A DNA stretch of 17,698 nucleotides from Rhizobiaceae bacterium (GCA_028865845.1 JAGWJK010000004.1:1-17698); one strand, 5' to 3'; shown: positions 6,237 through 14,496, counted from the first letter of the stretch. Notes: a model not told the origin generated them from the sequence alone. Program-made: numbers and translations.

Positions 6237-8456
6237 TCACGCCGCGTGCTGCTGCGCGTCCGGCCCGCGCTCTTCGCGCCAGCCGGACATCAGGATGACG
6301 TGCTCGTAGCCGGCCTTCTGGAACTCGGCCATCGCCTTGACGAACTGGTTTTCATCCGGCTCCGGCATCGAGAGGATAATCTCGGTATCCTTGCTGCGTG
6401 TCAGGCGGGCAACGCCTTCGACATCGGCGGCACCGCATTCGACCAGAACGAGATCATAGGCCGAGCCGAGCGCATCGAGGATGAGCGACAGCCGGTCGGC
6501 GCCCCGCATCGCGCGGCGAAGGTCGCTTCTGCCCTGCGGCACGAGGTGAGCGTCGGAAAGACGGTCGGGATGAATGGTATCGGCAAAGGCCGCCTCGCCG
6601 CAGAGGAGATCCGTCACGCCCGAAAGATCCGGAGCCTCGGCCATCAGACGCGACGGGCAGCCGGTGCCGGTCATATCGACAAGCACGACGCGGCGGCCGG
6701 CATCGGCAACGGTGCGGGCCAGCATGACCGTCGAAGTAGAACCGTTGTCACCGGTCGGAGATATAGCGATCGCAAGACGGGAATCGCGCTCGACGAGATA
6801 GTCGGCCACAGACTGGATGGAAAAATCCTCTTCCTCGTCGGCATCGACGGGTGCCTGTTGCGGCGGATGCTCCGCATCGACCGCGTCTTGCAGTTCCTCA
6901 GCCGAGGTCTCGGTGGCGGCAACGGAAAGCATGCTGGCCGGCGCGGTGCCCTCATGGGGTGCGGAAACCGCCCTCGCCGGCACAGGCTCGATAGTCTCCT
7001 CCTGTCGGGCGATCGTCTCCTTGCGCACGAGAACTTCGCCCCCTGCCGGAACGACCGGACGCAGGGCACGACCGCTGAAGAGTTCCGCCAACATGATGAC
7101 GATCGACGTCAGCAGGAAGGTTGCGAGCGTGCCGACGACCAGAATCGGGCCCACTTTCGGGAAATAGGGATCGACCGGCTCGACGGCAGTCGAAACGATG
7201 CGGGCATCCGCCGGGCTGGAATTGCGATCGACGCGGGATGCGGCTTCGCGATAGCGCGCAAGATAGGTTTCTAGCAATTGCCGCTCGGCCGTGGCTTCGC
7301 GCTCCAGCGCGTTGAGACCGACTTCGTTTTCCCCCGCCTTGGCGCTATCGGCCTTGAGCGCGTTCGACTGGGTGACGAGCTGCTGTTCGCGCAGCTGAGC
7401 GACCTTGGCCTCGTTTTCGATGCTGGCGAGAATCTTCTGGGTCTCGCGATCGATCTGCTGGCGGATATCGGCAAGCTGCGCGCGCAGGCTCTTCAGCCGG
7501 GGGTGGCCGTCCATGAGGGTCGTGGAAAGATCGGAAATCTGCGATTCCAGGTTGGACTCGGTTGCCTTCAGCCGCTGGATGGTCTGCGAACCCGCGACAT
7601 CGGCGAGCGTATCGGTAGAGCGACCGGTCGACAGTGCGTTGCGCACCGCCTGCGCCCTCGCCTCGGCATTCGCCCGGTCACCACGCACCTGCGCCAACTG
7701 TCCGGAGATGTCGGTCAACTGCTGCGAGGCGAACGTATTGTTTTCACCGGTCTGCAGCAGGCCATTGGCCGAGCGGTAGTCGGCGACCTTCTTTTCGGCT
7801 TCGCTCACCTTCTCGCGCAGATTGGCGATTTCCGGCTCCAGCCAGCGGGTTGCCTCCGAATTGGAATCGAGCTTGGCGCCGCTTTGCATCGACAGATAGA
7901 CCTGCGCCATGGCGTTCGGGACGCTCGCAGCCAGTTCCGGGTCCCGTGATGTGAAGCTGATGCCGATCACGCGCGAGCTGTTGATCTGATAGACCTGCAG
8001 CTTTTCGGTGAAGGCGTCGAGCATCCGCTCTTCCGGCGCCTTGTCGAGCGGGCTCTTCTTTAAATGCAGCTTGACGAGAATGTCCGACAGCGCCGAACTC
8101 TTGTTGGCATTGTCGAATTCCGGCTTTTCATAAAGTTTCAGGTTGGTGATCACCTGCTTGATCAGATCTGCCGATTGAAGGATCTGCACCTGGCTGGCGA
8201 TGTTGAGTTCGTCGAGCAGCGGGCCGGAGCTGGCGTCGTTGTTCTGCGTAGTTGTGGCGAAGGCCGGCGCGCGCTGCTCGATCAGGACGCGGGTCTCGCT
8301 GCGATATTCCGGCGAAACGATCTTGGTGATGGCGAACGCGACGCAGGCGCCGGCGAGCGTAATGGCAATGACCCGCAGCCGACGCTGCCATACGGCGCGA
8401 AAAAGCTGTGCGAGATCGATATCGACATCCTGCTGGCCGTTGTTGACGCCGGGCAT
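6237..8456 (-). CDS. Wzc/ExoP-like polysaccharide co-polymerase with degenerate ATPase domain, 739 aa
   Basis: Inner-membrane co-polymerase that sets polymer length and couples synthesis to export. A Wzz domain starts near residue 12, with membrane helices at about 29-47 and 435-459 and a long coiled-coil periplasmic part between them. The Wzz proline motif PVDPYFPKVGP lies just before the second helix. The cytoplasmic tail has an acidic, Pro/Ala-rich linker, then a domain placed like a bacterial tyrosine kinase. That domain is degraded: the P-loop position reads SPTGDNGSTST (about 566-576) with no lysine, Walker A' reads VVLVDMTGTG, the Walker B aspartate is replaced in LVLVECGA, and there is no tyrosine cluster at the C-terminus. 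I chose the ATG at 8456, which has GGAG nine bases before it, over the ATG at 8471. The gene is divergent from the exporter gene. Confidence 0.9.
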   Translation of the reverse strand: MPGVNNGQQDVDIDLAQLFRAVWQRRLRVIAITLAGACVAFAITKIVSPEYRSETRVLIEQRAPAFATTTQNNDASSGPLLDELNIASQVQILQSADLIKQVITNLKLYEKPEFDNANKSSALSDILVKLHLKKSPLDKAPEERMLDAFTEKLQVYQINSSRVIGISFTSRDPELAASVPNAMAQVYLSMQSGAKLDSNSEATRWLEPEIANLREKVSEAEKKVADYRSANGLLQTGENNTFASQQLTDISGQLAQVRGDRANAEARAQAVRNALSTGRSTDTLADVAGSQTIQRLKATESNLESQISDLSTTLMDGHPRLKSLRAQLADIRQQIDRETQKILASIENEAKVAQLREQQLVTQSNALKADSAKAGENEVGLNALEREATAERQLLETYLARYREAASRVDRNSSPADARIVSTAVEPVDPYFPKVGPILVVGTLATFLLTSIVIMLAELFSGRALRPVVPAGGEVLVRKETIARQEETIEPVPARAVSAPHEGTAPASMLSVAATETSAEELQDAVDAEHPPQQAPVDADEEEDFSIQSVADYLVERDSRLAIAISPTGDNGSTSTVMLARTVADAGRRVVLVDMTGTGCPSRLMAEAPDLSGVTDLLCGEAAFADTIHPDRLSDAHLVPQGRSDLRRAMRGADRLSLILDALGSAYDLVLVECGAADVEGVARLTRSKDTEIILSMPEPDENQFVKAMAEFQKAGYEHVILMSGWREERGPDAQQHAA

Positions 8457-8648
8457 ATACAAGAACTCCATAATATAAAGCCAAAATTAAGCGTAAACGA
8501 CTATGGTAACCCAAGCGTTAATAGTAATTTTCATGTATTGCTTGCGCGATCACTAATTGATGATTTCGAATTTTATGGCTTCTTTACCCGCCGTTAACCC
8601 TAACGGATTGATAACGACCACAGTGATTTCCTCTCCTGTGAGCGCGAA
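8457..8648. promoter_or_regulatory. Divergent promoter region of the polysaccharide locus
   Basis: This AT-rich 192-base region separates the co-polymerase (leftward) from the export lipoprotein (rightward) and must drive both. It holds a perfect inverted repeat CCGTTA-ACCC-TAACGG at 8591-8606, a further TAACG at 8612-8616, a CGTTAA at 8516-8521, and the complement of the GGTTACCATA motif (about 8503-8512) that also occurs before the Tlde1-like gene. These are candidate operator sites. No hexamer pair is clear enough to place a start point. Confidence 0.5.
8591..8606. repeat. Inverted repeat, candidate operator upstream of the Wza-like gene
   Basis: CCGTTA and TAACGG form a perfect 6-bp inverted repeat with an ACCC spacer, ending 42 bases before the exporter start codon. 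The half site TAACG recurs six bases further on. The cognate regulator is not known. Confidence 0.4.
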
Positions 8649-9224
8649 ATGTCCTTCGCAAAGCCAAAGATTGTCCTGGCACTCGGCATGGCCGCCGTCA
8701 GTGTTGCGCTGAGTGGCTGCAACACCTATCAGCCGGCCCCGAAAGCCTTCAGTGAAGCAACGATCCAGCCCTACACTCTGGATAGCGGTGACCGTTTGCG
8801 CGTGACCGTCTTTGATCAGGAGGGCTTGACCAACACCTACACTGTCGACCAGGCCGGCTATATCTCCTTCCCGTTGATTGGCCAGGTCCCTGCGCGCGGC
8901 CGCACGCTGGAACAGCTTTCCGGACAGATCGCCCAGAAACTGCGCCAAGGCTACATCCGCTCCCCCGACGTCACCATCGACGTTGACCGCTACCGTTCCG
9001 TCTACATCATGGGCGAGGTCGGCCAGCCGGGACAATATTCTTATGTACCGGGCATGACGATCCAGAACGCGATCGCCGTTGCCGGCGGCTTCACCAGCCG
9101 CGCCAACCAGGCGAATGCGGATGTCACCCGCAAGATCAACGGTCACGTCATGACCGGACGCGTGGGCATTTCGGATCCGGTGCTGGCAGGCGATACGATC
9201 TATGTCCGCGAACGGCTCTTCTGA
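8649..9224 (+). CDS. Wza/ExoF-like polysaccharide export (OPX) lipoprotein, short form, 191 aa
   Basis: Periplasm-facing lipoprotein for export of the polymer. A signal peptide ends in a lipobox, LSGC, with Cys24 as the acylated residue. The Poly_export domain (about 40-115) includes YTLDSGDRLRVTVFDQEGL and ISFPLIGQVPARGRTLEQL. A single SLBB domain follows (about 116-165), with VYIMGEVGQPGQYSYVPGMT and AIAVAGGFTSRANQ. The protein ends straight after it with YVRERLF. E. coli Wza is about twice as long and has a C-terminal helix that makes the outer-membrane pore; that part is missing here, as in other short OPX proteins. The start has a weak GAG-type ribosome site. It is the first gene of the rightward polysaccharide operon, with 12 bases to the next gene. 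Confidence 0.92.
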   Translation: MSFAKPKIVLALGMAAVSVALSGCNTYQPAPKAFSEATIQPYTLDSGDRLRVTVFDQEGLTNTYTVDQAGYISFPLIGQVPARGRTLEQLSGQIAQKLRQGYIRSPDVTIDVDRYRSVYIMGEVGQPGQYSYVPGMTIQNAIAVAGGFTSRANQANADVTRKINGHVMTGRVGISDPVLAGDTIYVRERLF

Positions 9225-9236
9225 CCGTTCCCGATC

Positions 9237-10382
9237 ATGGCAAAACCGCTCCGCATTCTTCATTGCTTCAGGTCACCGGTCGGCGGGATTTTCCGCCACG
9301 TCCGCGATCTGGCGGAAGAACAGAGCAAAGCGGGGCATGAAGTCGGTATTCTCTGCGACAGCCTCACCGGCGGCGCGCACGAGGATCGGCTGTTCGACGA
9401 TATCAGGCCTTTTCTCGCGCTCGGCATAACGCGGCTGCCGATCCGGCGGCGCATCAGTCTGTCGGACGCGACGACCCTTTGGAGTAGTTACAAGGAAATC
9501 AAAAGTTTGCAGCCGGATGTGTTGCACGGGCATGGCGCCAAAGGCGGCCTGCTTGCACGTGTCCTCGGCTCAGCCCTGCGGGTGAACAGGTATCGCGTAG
9601 CCCGCCTTTATACCGCCCATGGCGGCAGCCTGCATTTCGCGCGCACATCGCCGCAGGGGCTGCTGGTCCATAGCTTGGAACGCATGCTGGAGTTCATGAC
9701 CGACGGGCTGATCTTCATCTGCGATTTCGAGCGCCGCACCTACGAGACGAAGATCGGCAAGCCGCGCACCCGCGCCGTGATGATCTATAACGGCATCAGC
9801 GACCGCGATTTCCGGGTCATACCGACACGGTCGGACTCGGTGCATTTCGTCTATATCGGCATGCTGCGGGACCTCAAGGGTCCCGATCTTTTTGTGGATG
9901 CCTTCGCCAAGACGGAGCGTCGCGTCGGACGCCCGCTTTCGGCACTGATGATCGGCGATGGGCCGGACAAGGACAAATACCGCACGATGATGGTGGAGCG
10001 CGGTCTCGGCCACCGCATCGGCATGCTGCCGGCGATGCGCGTGCAGGAAGCCTTCGCCATGTCGCAGAACGTCGTCGTCCCTTCCCGCGCCGAGTCCATG
10101 CCGTACATCGTCCTGGAAGCGCTTGCTGCCGAGAAGGCTGTCATCGCATCCAATGTCGGCGGCATTCCCGAAGCGCTCGGAGCAGACAGCAAGGCGCTTG
10201 CCGCATCGGGCAACGCCGACGATCTTGCCCGTGTGATGACGGCGGCGATCACCGAGCCAGACTGGCGCCAGCGGACCATGCCGGAAACCACGTCGATCCG
10301 TTCGCGTTTCTCGGCCTCCGTCATGGCAGCAGATACGATCCAGTTATATTACAATATACTTGAATTACGCGGGAAAAATTAG
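9237..10382 (+). CDS. Glycosyltransferase family 4 (GT-B fold), 381 aa
   Basis: A retaining GT-B enzyme that probably adds one sugar of the lipid-linked repeat unit at the cytoplasmic face. The N-terminal domain has PVGGIFRHVRDLAEEQ (a GG-loop followed by the acceptor-side helix) and LHGHGAKGG (97-104). The C-terminal nucleotide-sugar domain has FVYIGMLRDLKGPDL, the phosphate-binding IGDGPD (239-244), and PSRAESMPYIVLEA with Glu286 and Glu294 as the GT4 E-x7-E pair, then SNVGGIPEAL. No membrane segment is seen. Only 12 bases separate it from the exporter gene, so it is in the same operon. The ribosome site is poor. It resembles the second GT4 of the locus in the same motifs. Donor and linkage cannot be read from sequence. 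Confidence 0.92.
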   Translation: MAKPLRILHCFRSPVGGIFRHVRDLAEEQSKAGHEVGILCDSLTGGAHEDRLFDDIRPFLALGITRLPIRRRISLSDATTLWSSYKEIKSLQPDVLHGHGAKGGLLARVLGSALRVNRYRVARLYTAHGGSLHFARTSPQGLLVHSLERMLEFMTDGLIFICDFERRTYETKIGKPRTRAVMIYNGISDRDFRVIPTRSDSVHFVYIGMLRDLKGPDLFVDAFAKTERRVGRPLSALMIGDGPDKDKYRTMMVERGLGHRIGMLPAMRVQEAFAMSQNVVVPSRAESMPYIVLEALAAEKAVIASNVGGIPEALGADSKALAASGNADDLARVMTAAITEPDWRQRTMPETTSIRSRFSASVMAADTIQLYYNILELRGKN

Positions 10383-10399
10383 AATACAAACAAGTGTTG

Positions 10400-10409
10400 T
10401 AAACGTTTA
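10400..10409. repeat. Short palindrome TAAACGTTTA upstream of the glycosylphosphotransferase
   Basis: A perfect 10-bp palindrome in the AT-rich 66-base gap between the first GT4 and the glycosylphosphotransferase, the longest gap inside the operon. It could mark an internal promoter or operator, but palindromes this short occur by chance. Confidence 0.25.
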
Positions 10410-10432
10410 TTAGGCCATATCTGCTAGCCCTT

Positions 10433-10450
10433 ATCCGGTAACGACCGGAT
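10433..10450 (+). promoter_or_regulatory. Hairpin enclosing the start codon of the glycosylphosphotransferase
   Basis: ATCCGGT-AACG-ACCGGAT is a perfect 7-bp inverted repeat with a 4-base loop. Its last two bases are the first two bases of the ATG at 10449. In RNA it would tie up that start; as DNA it could be an operator. A second in-frame ATG at 10458 lies just beyond it, with GGATG (10447-10451) as a possible ribosome site. Confidence 0.45.
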
Positions 10451-12020
10451 GAGTGCCATGAACCATATCGATAAGTCCGAGCAGTTCAACTTGGACAATA
10501 TTCGCAAGCAGGTTTCGGAAATCCGCACGCGCGGCACGGAAGAACGGGCCGACACTCAATCAAGCGGCGATATCAATTCCTACGCGCGCCAGGTCGCCGA
10601 ACAGTTTCGCGAAGGCAATCAGACGCCCGCGATCATTATCGGCCAATACCGGCTCTTCGAATTCGTCTCGCTGCTCGCCGTCGGCCTTATCCTGCTGTTC
10701 TTTCGCAGTACCCCCGGCGCTCATCCTTTCGCGTCCCAGGCGGCGGTGACCTTCTCGCTCTCTGCCCTTGCCATCGTCTTCATGCAGGTGGCCGACGCTT
10801 ACCAGATCCCGGTTCTGCGCGCGCCGTATCGCTTCCTGCAGCGCTTCCTCGGCTCTTGGTTTGCCGCCTTCGCGGTGATGACGCTCGCGTTGCTGCCGTT
10901 CGATATCAACCACATCTATTCATGGGGCCTGCTCGGTGTCTGGTTTGCGGTCGGCACGGTCGTTCTCTTCGCCGCGCGGCTGATTTTCGCTTACGGCATT
11001 CGCCACTGGGCACGTAATGGCGTCATGGAGCGCCGTGCGGTCATCGTCGGCGGCGGCGAACCGGCCAAGGAACTCATCCGCGCCCTCGAACACCAGACCG
11101 ACAACGATATCCGCATCTGCGGCATCTTCGACGATCGCGGCGAAAAGCGCTCGCCGATCATGGTCGCCGGCTATCCGAAGCTCGGTACGGTCGCGGAACT
11201 GGTCGAATTCGCACGGCTGACACGTGTCGACATGTTGATCATCGCGCTGCCGATCAGCGCCGAGGATCGCATTCTGCAGCTCCTCAAGAAGCTTTGGGTG
11301 CTGCCGGCCGATATTCGCCTCGCCGCCCACGCCAACAAGCTGCGGTTCCGCCCACGCGCCTATTCGCATGTCGGCGCGGTGCCGATGCTCGACATCTTCA
11401 ACAAGCCGATCCGCGACTGGGACGGCGTCGCCAAGCGCATCTTCGACATCTTCTTCAGCCTGGTGGCGCTTTGCCTGCTGTGGCCGATCATGCTGGGTGC
11501 CGCCATCGCCGTGAAGGCGACGTCGAAGGGGCCAGTGTTCTTCATGCAAAAGCGCCACGGCTTCAACAACGAGATCATCAACGTCTTCAAGTTCCGCTCG
11601 ATGTATACCGAGATGAGCGATCCGACGGCGCGCAATGCGGTCACCAAGAATGACCCGCGCGTGACACCCGTCGGCCGCTTCATCCGCAAGACCTCCATCG
11701 ACGAGTTGCCGCAAATCTTCAACGTGCTGCTCGGCAGCCTGTCGCTCGTTGGCCCACGGCCGCATGCCGTTTTGGCACAGAGCCATAACCGCACCTATGC
11801 CGACGTGGTCGAAGGCTATTTCGCCCGCCATCGCGTCAAGCCGGGCGTCACCGGCTGGGCGCAGATCAACGGCTGGCGCGGAGAGATCGACAGCGACGAC
11901 AAGATCAAGTTCCGCACGGCATATGATCTCTACTACATCGAAAATTGGTCGTTGTTCTTCGACCTGAAGATCCTGTTTCTGACGCCATTCCGTCTGCTCA
12001 ACACGGAAAATGCCTATTGA
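10449..12020 (+). CDS. Undecaprenyl-phosphate glycosylphosphotransferase, WcaJ/ExoY type (UppE-like), 523 aa
   Basis: Transfers a hexose-1-phosphate from a nucleotide sugar to undecaprenyl phosphate, the first step of repeat-unit assembly, at the inner membrane. After a long hydrophilic N-terminus of about 60 residues come four hydrophobic segments (about 67-84, 100-118, 131-149, 158-178). A Rossmann-like CoA_binding_3 domain follows, with [13 protein letters not shown] near 198. The catalytic Bac_transf domain runs from about 326 to the end: a membrane-dipping helix at 330-355, KFRSMY (381-386), DELPQ (418-422), GPRPH (435-439), [16 protein letters not shown] and [15 protein letters not shown]. 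The architecture is that of full-length WcaJ/WbaP-like enzymes. The ATG at 10449 overlaps a hairpin, and the ATG at 10458 is a real alternative. The stop overlaps the next start by four bases. Agrobacterium UppE is the same enzyme type; orthology is inferred from context. Confidence 0.94.
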   Translation: MSAMNHIDKSEQFNLDNIRKQVSEIRTRGTEERADTQSSGDINSYARQVAEQFREGNQTPAIIIGQYRLFEFVSLLAVGLILLFFRSTPGAHPFASQAAVTFSLSALAIVFMQVADAYQIPVLRAPYRFLQRFLGSWFAAFAVMTLALLPFDINHIYSWGLLGVWFAVGTVVLFAARLIFAYGIRHWARNGVMERRAVIVGGGEPAKELIRALEHQTDNDIRICGIFDDRGEKRSPIMVAGYPKLGTVAELVEFARLTRVDMLIIALPISAEDRILQLLKKLWVLPADIRLAAHANKLRFRPRAYSHVGAVPMLDIFNKPIRDWDGVAKRIFDIFFSLVALCLLWPIMLGAAIAVKATSKGPVFFMQKRHGFNNEIINVFKFRSMYTEMSDPTARNAVTKNDPRVTPVGRFIRKTSIDELPQIFNVLLGSLSLVGPRPHAVLAQSHNRTYADVVEGYFARHRVKPGVTGWAQINGWRGEIDSDDKIKFRTAYDLYYIENWSLFFDLKILFLTPFRLLNTENAY

Positions 12021-13276
12021 GCGCGATCGACCTCCCCTATGTCCGCGTCGAGCGGCCGCAGCTGGCAACGCTGCGGTTGATCGGTACGGGCTGCGTCGCC
12101 TTCGGCGTCTTCCTCTCGGGCTTCGTCATCGCCGAACCCGCACCCTATGAGCTCTGGATCGCCTTTCTGATCGGCGTCTGGTTCATTCTCGGGCTGAAGA
12201 TATCGCGCAATACCGCGCCCCTGCTCGCGCTGTTTCTCACCTTCAACATCGGCGGCATGCTCTCGCTGACGCAGATGCGCGATCTTGGCGGCGGTCATCT
12301 CGACGGGCCGATCTATATCGCCGTCTCGACTTTCCTGGCGCTGAGCTCGGTCTTTTACGCCGCGATCATCGAGGACAGCGAAAAGCGGCTGAAGCTGATC
12401 TTCAATACCTGGGTCATCGCAGCCCTGATCACCGCGTCCCTCGGCATCCTCGGTTATTTCCATGCCTTTCCCGGCTCGGAAATCTTCACGCGCTACGACC
12501 GCGCCATGGGCGCCTTCCAGGACCCGAACGTCTTTGGTCCCTATCTGGTGACACCGACGATCTACACGATGCACGGCATCCTGATCGGCGATCTCAAGAA
12601 GGCGCCGATCAAGGGGCTCTGCCTCTTCGTGCTCGCCTTCGGCATCTTCCTGTCCTTCTCGCGCGCCGCCTGGGGCCTGTTTGCGTTTTCATCGGTGGCG
12701 CTCATCTTCTGCATGCTGCTCAAGCACCGCAGCAACGCCTTTCGCCTGCGCATCCTGGTGATGTCGCTGACCGCGATCATCCTGATGGTCGTCCTTTTGA
12801 TCATCGCTCTCCAGTTCCATCAGGTGAGCGACCTGTTCTCGACGCGCACGCAACTGGTGCAGGACTATGACGGCGGACATCTCGGACGTTTCGAGCGTCA
12901 CCGCCTTGGCTTCATGCTGTCGATGGAAAGGCCACTCGGCATCGGGCCGCTGGTGTTCTCGACGCTATTTCGCGAAGACGAACACAATATCTGGCTGAAG
13001 ACGCTGACCACCTATGGCTGGCTCGGCTTCTGCTGCTGGGTCAGCATGATCTGCTGGACCATCTATATCGGCTTCCGCAACCTTCTGAAGGAACGGCCCT
13101 GGCAGCCTTACGTGATGATCGCCTGGATCGTCATTCTCGGCCACGTCGGCATCGGCAACGTCATCGACACCGACCACTGGCGCCATCTCTACATGCTGAT
13201 CGGCATCGTCTGGGGCTGCGGGGCGCTGGAGCAACATTATCAGCGTAGCTTGACCCGAAGGGAAGCGGCACCGTGA
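12017..13276 (+). CDS. O-antigen polymerase/ligase family protein (Wzy-like), 419 aa, TTG start
   Basis: A multi-spanning inner-membrane protein with roughly ten to twelve hydrophobic segments. A PF04932-like core has FLSFSRAAWGLFAF near residue 215, then a larger periplasmic loop with GGHLGRFERHRLGFMLSMERPLGIGPLVF and EDEHNIWLKTLTTYGWLGF. An Arg-rich loop followed by a His-containing loop is typical of Wzy polymerases and WaaL ligases. In this locus it is best read as the polymerase that joins lipid-linked repeat units in the periplasm; ligation to another acceptor cannot be excluded. The TTG start overlaps the stop of the upstream gene as TTGA, with GGAA eight bases before it. No ATG in this frame lies nearby, and the longer in-frame ATG at 11945 is deep inside the upstream gene. 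Confidence 0.85.
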   Translation: MSAIDLPYVRVERPQLATLRLIGTGCVAFGVFLSGFVIAEPAPYELWIAFLIGVWFILGLKISRNTAPLLALFLTFNIGGMLSLTQMRDLGGGHLDGPIYIAVSTFLALSSVFYAAIIEDSEKRLKLIFNTWVIAALITASLGILGYFHAFPGSEIFTRYDRAMGAFQDPNVFGPYLVTPTIYTMHGILIGDLKKAPIKGLCLFVLAFGIFLSFSRAAWGLFAFSSVALIFCMLLKHRSNAFRLRILVMSLTAIILMVVLLIIALQFHQVSDLFSTRTQLVQDYDGGHLGRFERHRLGFMLSMERPLGIGPLVFSTLFREDEHNIWLKTLTTYGWLGFCCWVSMICWTIYIGFRNLLKERPWQPYVMIAWIVILGHVGIGNVIDTDHWRHLYMLIGIVWGCGALEQHYQRSLTRREAAP

Positions 13277-14496
13277 ACATCAATGTCGGCGTCAAACGCA
13301 TGTCCATGCTGCAAGTCCTCGAACCGAGCGGCGGCGGCTCCGGACGACACTTTCTCGATCTCTGCCGCGCCATGCAGCGCCGCGGGCATTCCGTGACCGC
13401 AATCTATTCGCCGCTGCGCGCCGAGACCGCTTTCGTAAGCGAACTCGAGGGCATGGGTCTTCACAGCGTCATCCCCGTCGCCATGCGTCGCGCACCCGGC
13501 CCATGGGATATCTCTTCCTGGAGACATATTCGCCGCATCGTCGCGGAACAGGGCCCGTTCGACCTGATCCACGGCCACAGCTCCAAGGCCGGCGCACTGA
13601 CGCGGCTGCGCCTGCCGCGATGGGAGCGCTTTTTCGGTCCGCATATTCCGGTGCTTTACACACCGCATGCCTTCCGCACCATGGACCCTACCCTCGGCTC
13701 CAGGGGCCGCATGATCTATGGCGGCATCGAGAGGCTGCTCGGCACGTGGCTGTCGGACCGGCTGATCTGCGTTTCGCGAGATGAATATAATCACGCTCTC
13801 TCGCTTGGAATTCCGGAAGCGCGGCTGCGCATCGTCGTCAACGGCGTCAGCGCACCGCCATCCGGCCAGCGCGCCGCTATTCGCGCGCGTTATGGTATCC
13901 CGCAGGATGCCCTTCTCTTTGGTTTCGTTGGTCGGCTGACGCCGCAGAAGGCGCCTGAGCGGCTGGTCGAAGCCTTCGCCCGCATCGCCGGAGAATTGCC
14001 GCAAGCACGTCTGCTGATGATCGGCACCGGCGATCTCAGCGACACGGTCCGAGCAATGATCAAGGAGGCCGGCCTCGAAGATCGTGCGCAACTCGACGGC
14101 AGTATCTCCGGCCCCACAGCGGTGGACGCCTTCGACGTCGTCGTCATGCCGAGCCGTTACGAAGCCATGTCCTATGTCATGCTGGAAGCGGCTGCCGGCG
14201 GCAAGCCGCTGCTGCTCACGGATGTCGGCGGTGCCCGCACCGTGATTGATCCCGGCAAGAACGGCTATATCGTCGCCAATAGTGACGATCCTACCGAACT
14301 CGTCACGGCCATGCGGCGCCTTGCCGATCCCGAACGGCTGAAAAGTTTCACCGCAGCCGCACGGCGGCGCAAGGACGACTACACGCTGACCGGTATGGCC
14401 GACGCCACGGAGGAAATCTATTTCGATCTCCTCGGCTATCGCGTCCCCAATTTCCTTCGGACACCTGAAAAGGTCATGCTCAGCAACGCGTCCTGA
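13273..14496 (+). CDS. Glycosyltransferase family 4 (GT-B fold), second of the locus, 407 aa, GTG start
   Basis: Probable repeat-unit glycosyltransferase at the cytoplasmic face. The N-terminal domain has VLEPSGGGSGRHFLDLC and LIHGHSSKAGALTRLRLP, echoing LHGHGAKGG of the first GT4. The C-terminal domain has FGFVGRLTPQKAPERLVEAF (about 216-235), LLMIGTGDL, and PSRYEAMSYVMLEA with Glu297 and Glu305 as the E-x7-E pair, then DVGGARTVI. The GTG start overlaps the stop of the Wzy-like gene as GTGA, with a good GAAGGGAAG ribosome site before it. An ATG nine codons in (13300) is a weaker alternative. This appears to be the last biosynthetic gene of the operon. No clear terminator is visible in the 94 bases before the next gene. 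Confidence 0.92.
   Translation: MNINVGVKRMSMLQVLEPSGGGSGRHFLDLCRAMQRRGHSVTAIYSPLRAETAFVSELEGMGLHSVIPVAMRRAPGPWDISSWRHIRRIVAEQGPFDLIHGHSSKAGALTRLRLPRWERFFGPHIPVLYTPHAFRTMDPTLGSRGRMIYGGIERLLGTWLSDRLICVSRDEYNHALSLGIPEARLRIVVNGVSAPPSGQRAAIRARYGIPQDALLFGFVGRLTPQKAPERLVEAFARIAGELPQARLLMIGTGDLSDTVRAMIKEAGLEDRAQLDGSISGPTAVDAFDVVVMPSRYEAMSYVMLEAAAGGKPLLLTDVGGARTVIDPGKNGYIVANSDDPTELVTAMRRLADPERLKSFTAAARRRKDDYTLTGMADATEEIYFDLLGYRVPNFLRTPEKVMLSNAS

Noticed and set aside
6246..7274. 342-codon plus-strand open frame opposite the co-polymerase
   Set aside because: Composition is that of an antisense frame, and the minus strand carries the Wzz domain and membrane helices.
10920..12068. 382-codon minus-strand open frame opposite the glycosylphosphotransferase
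   Set aside because: Shadow frame; the Bac_transf motifs are on the plus strand.
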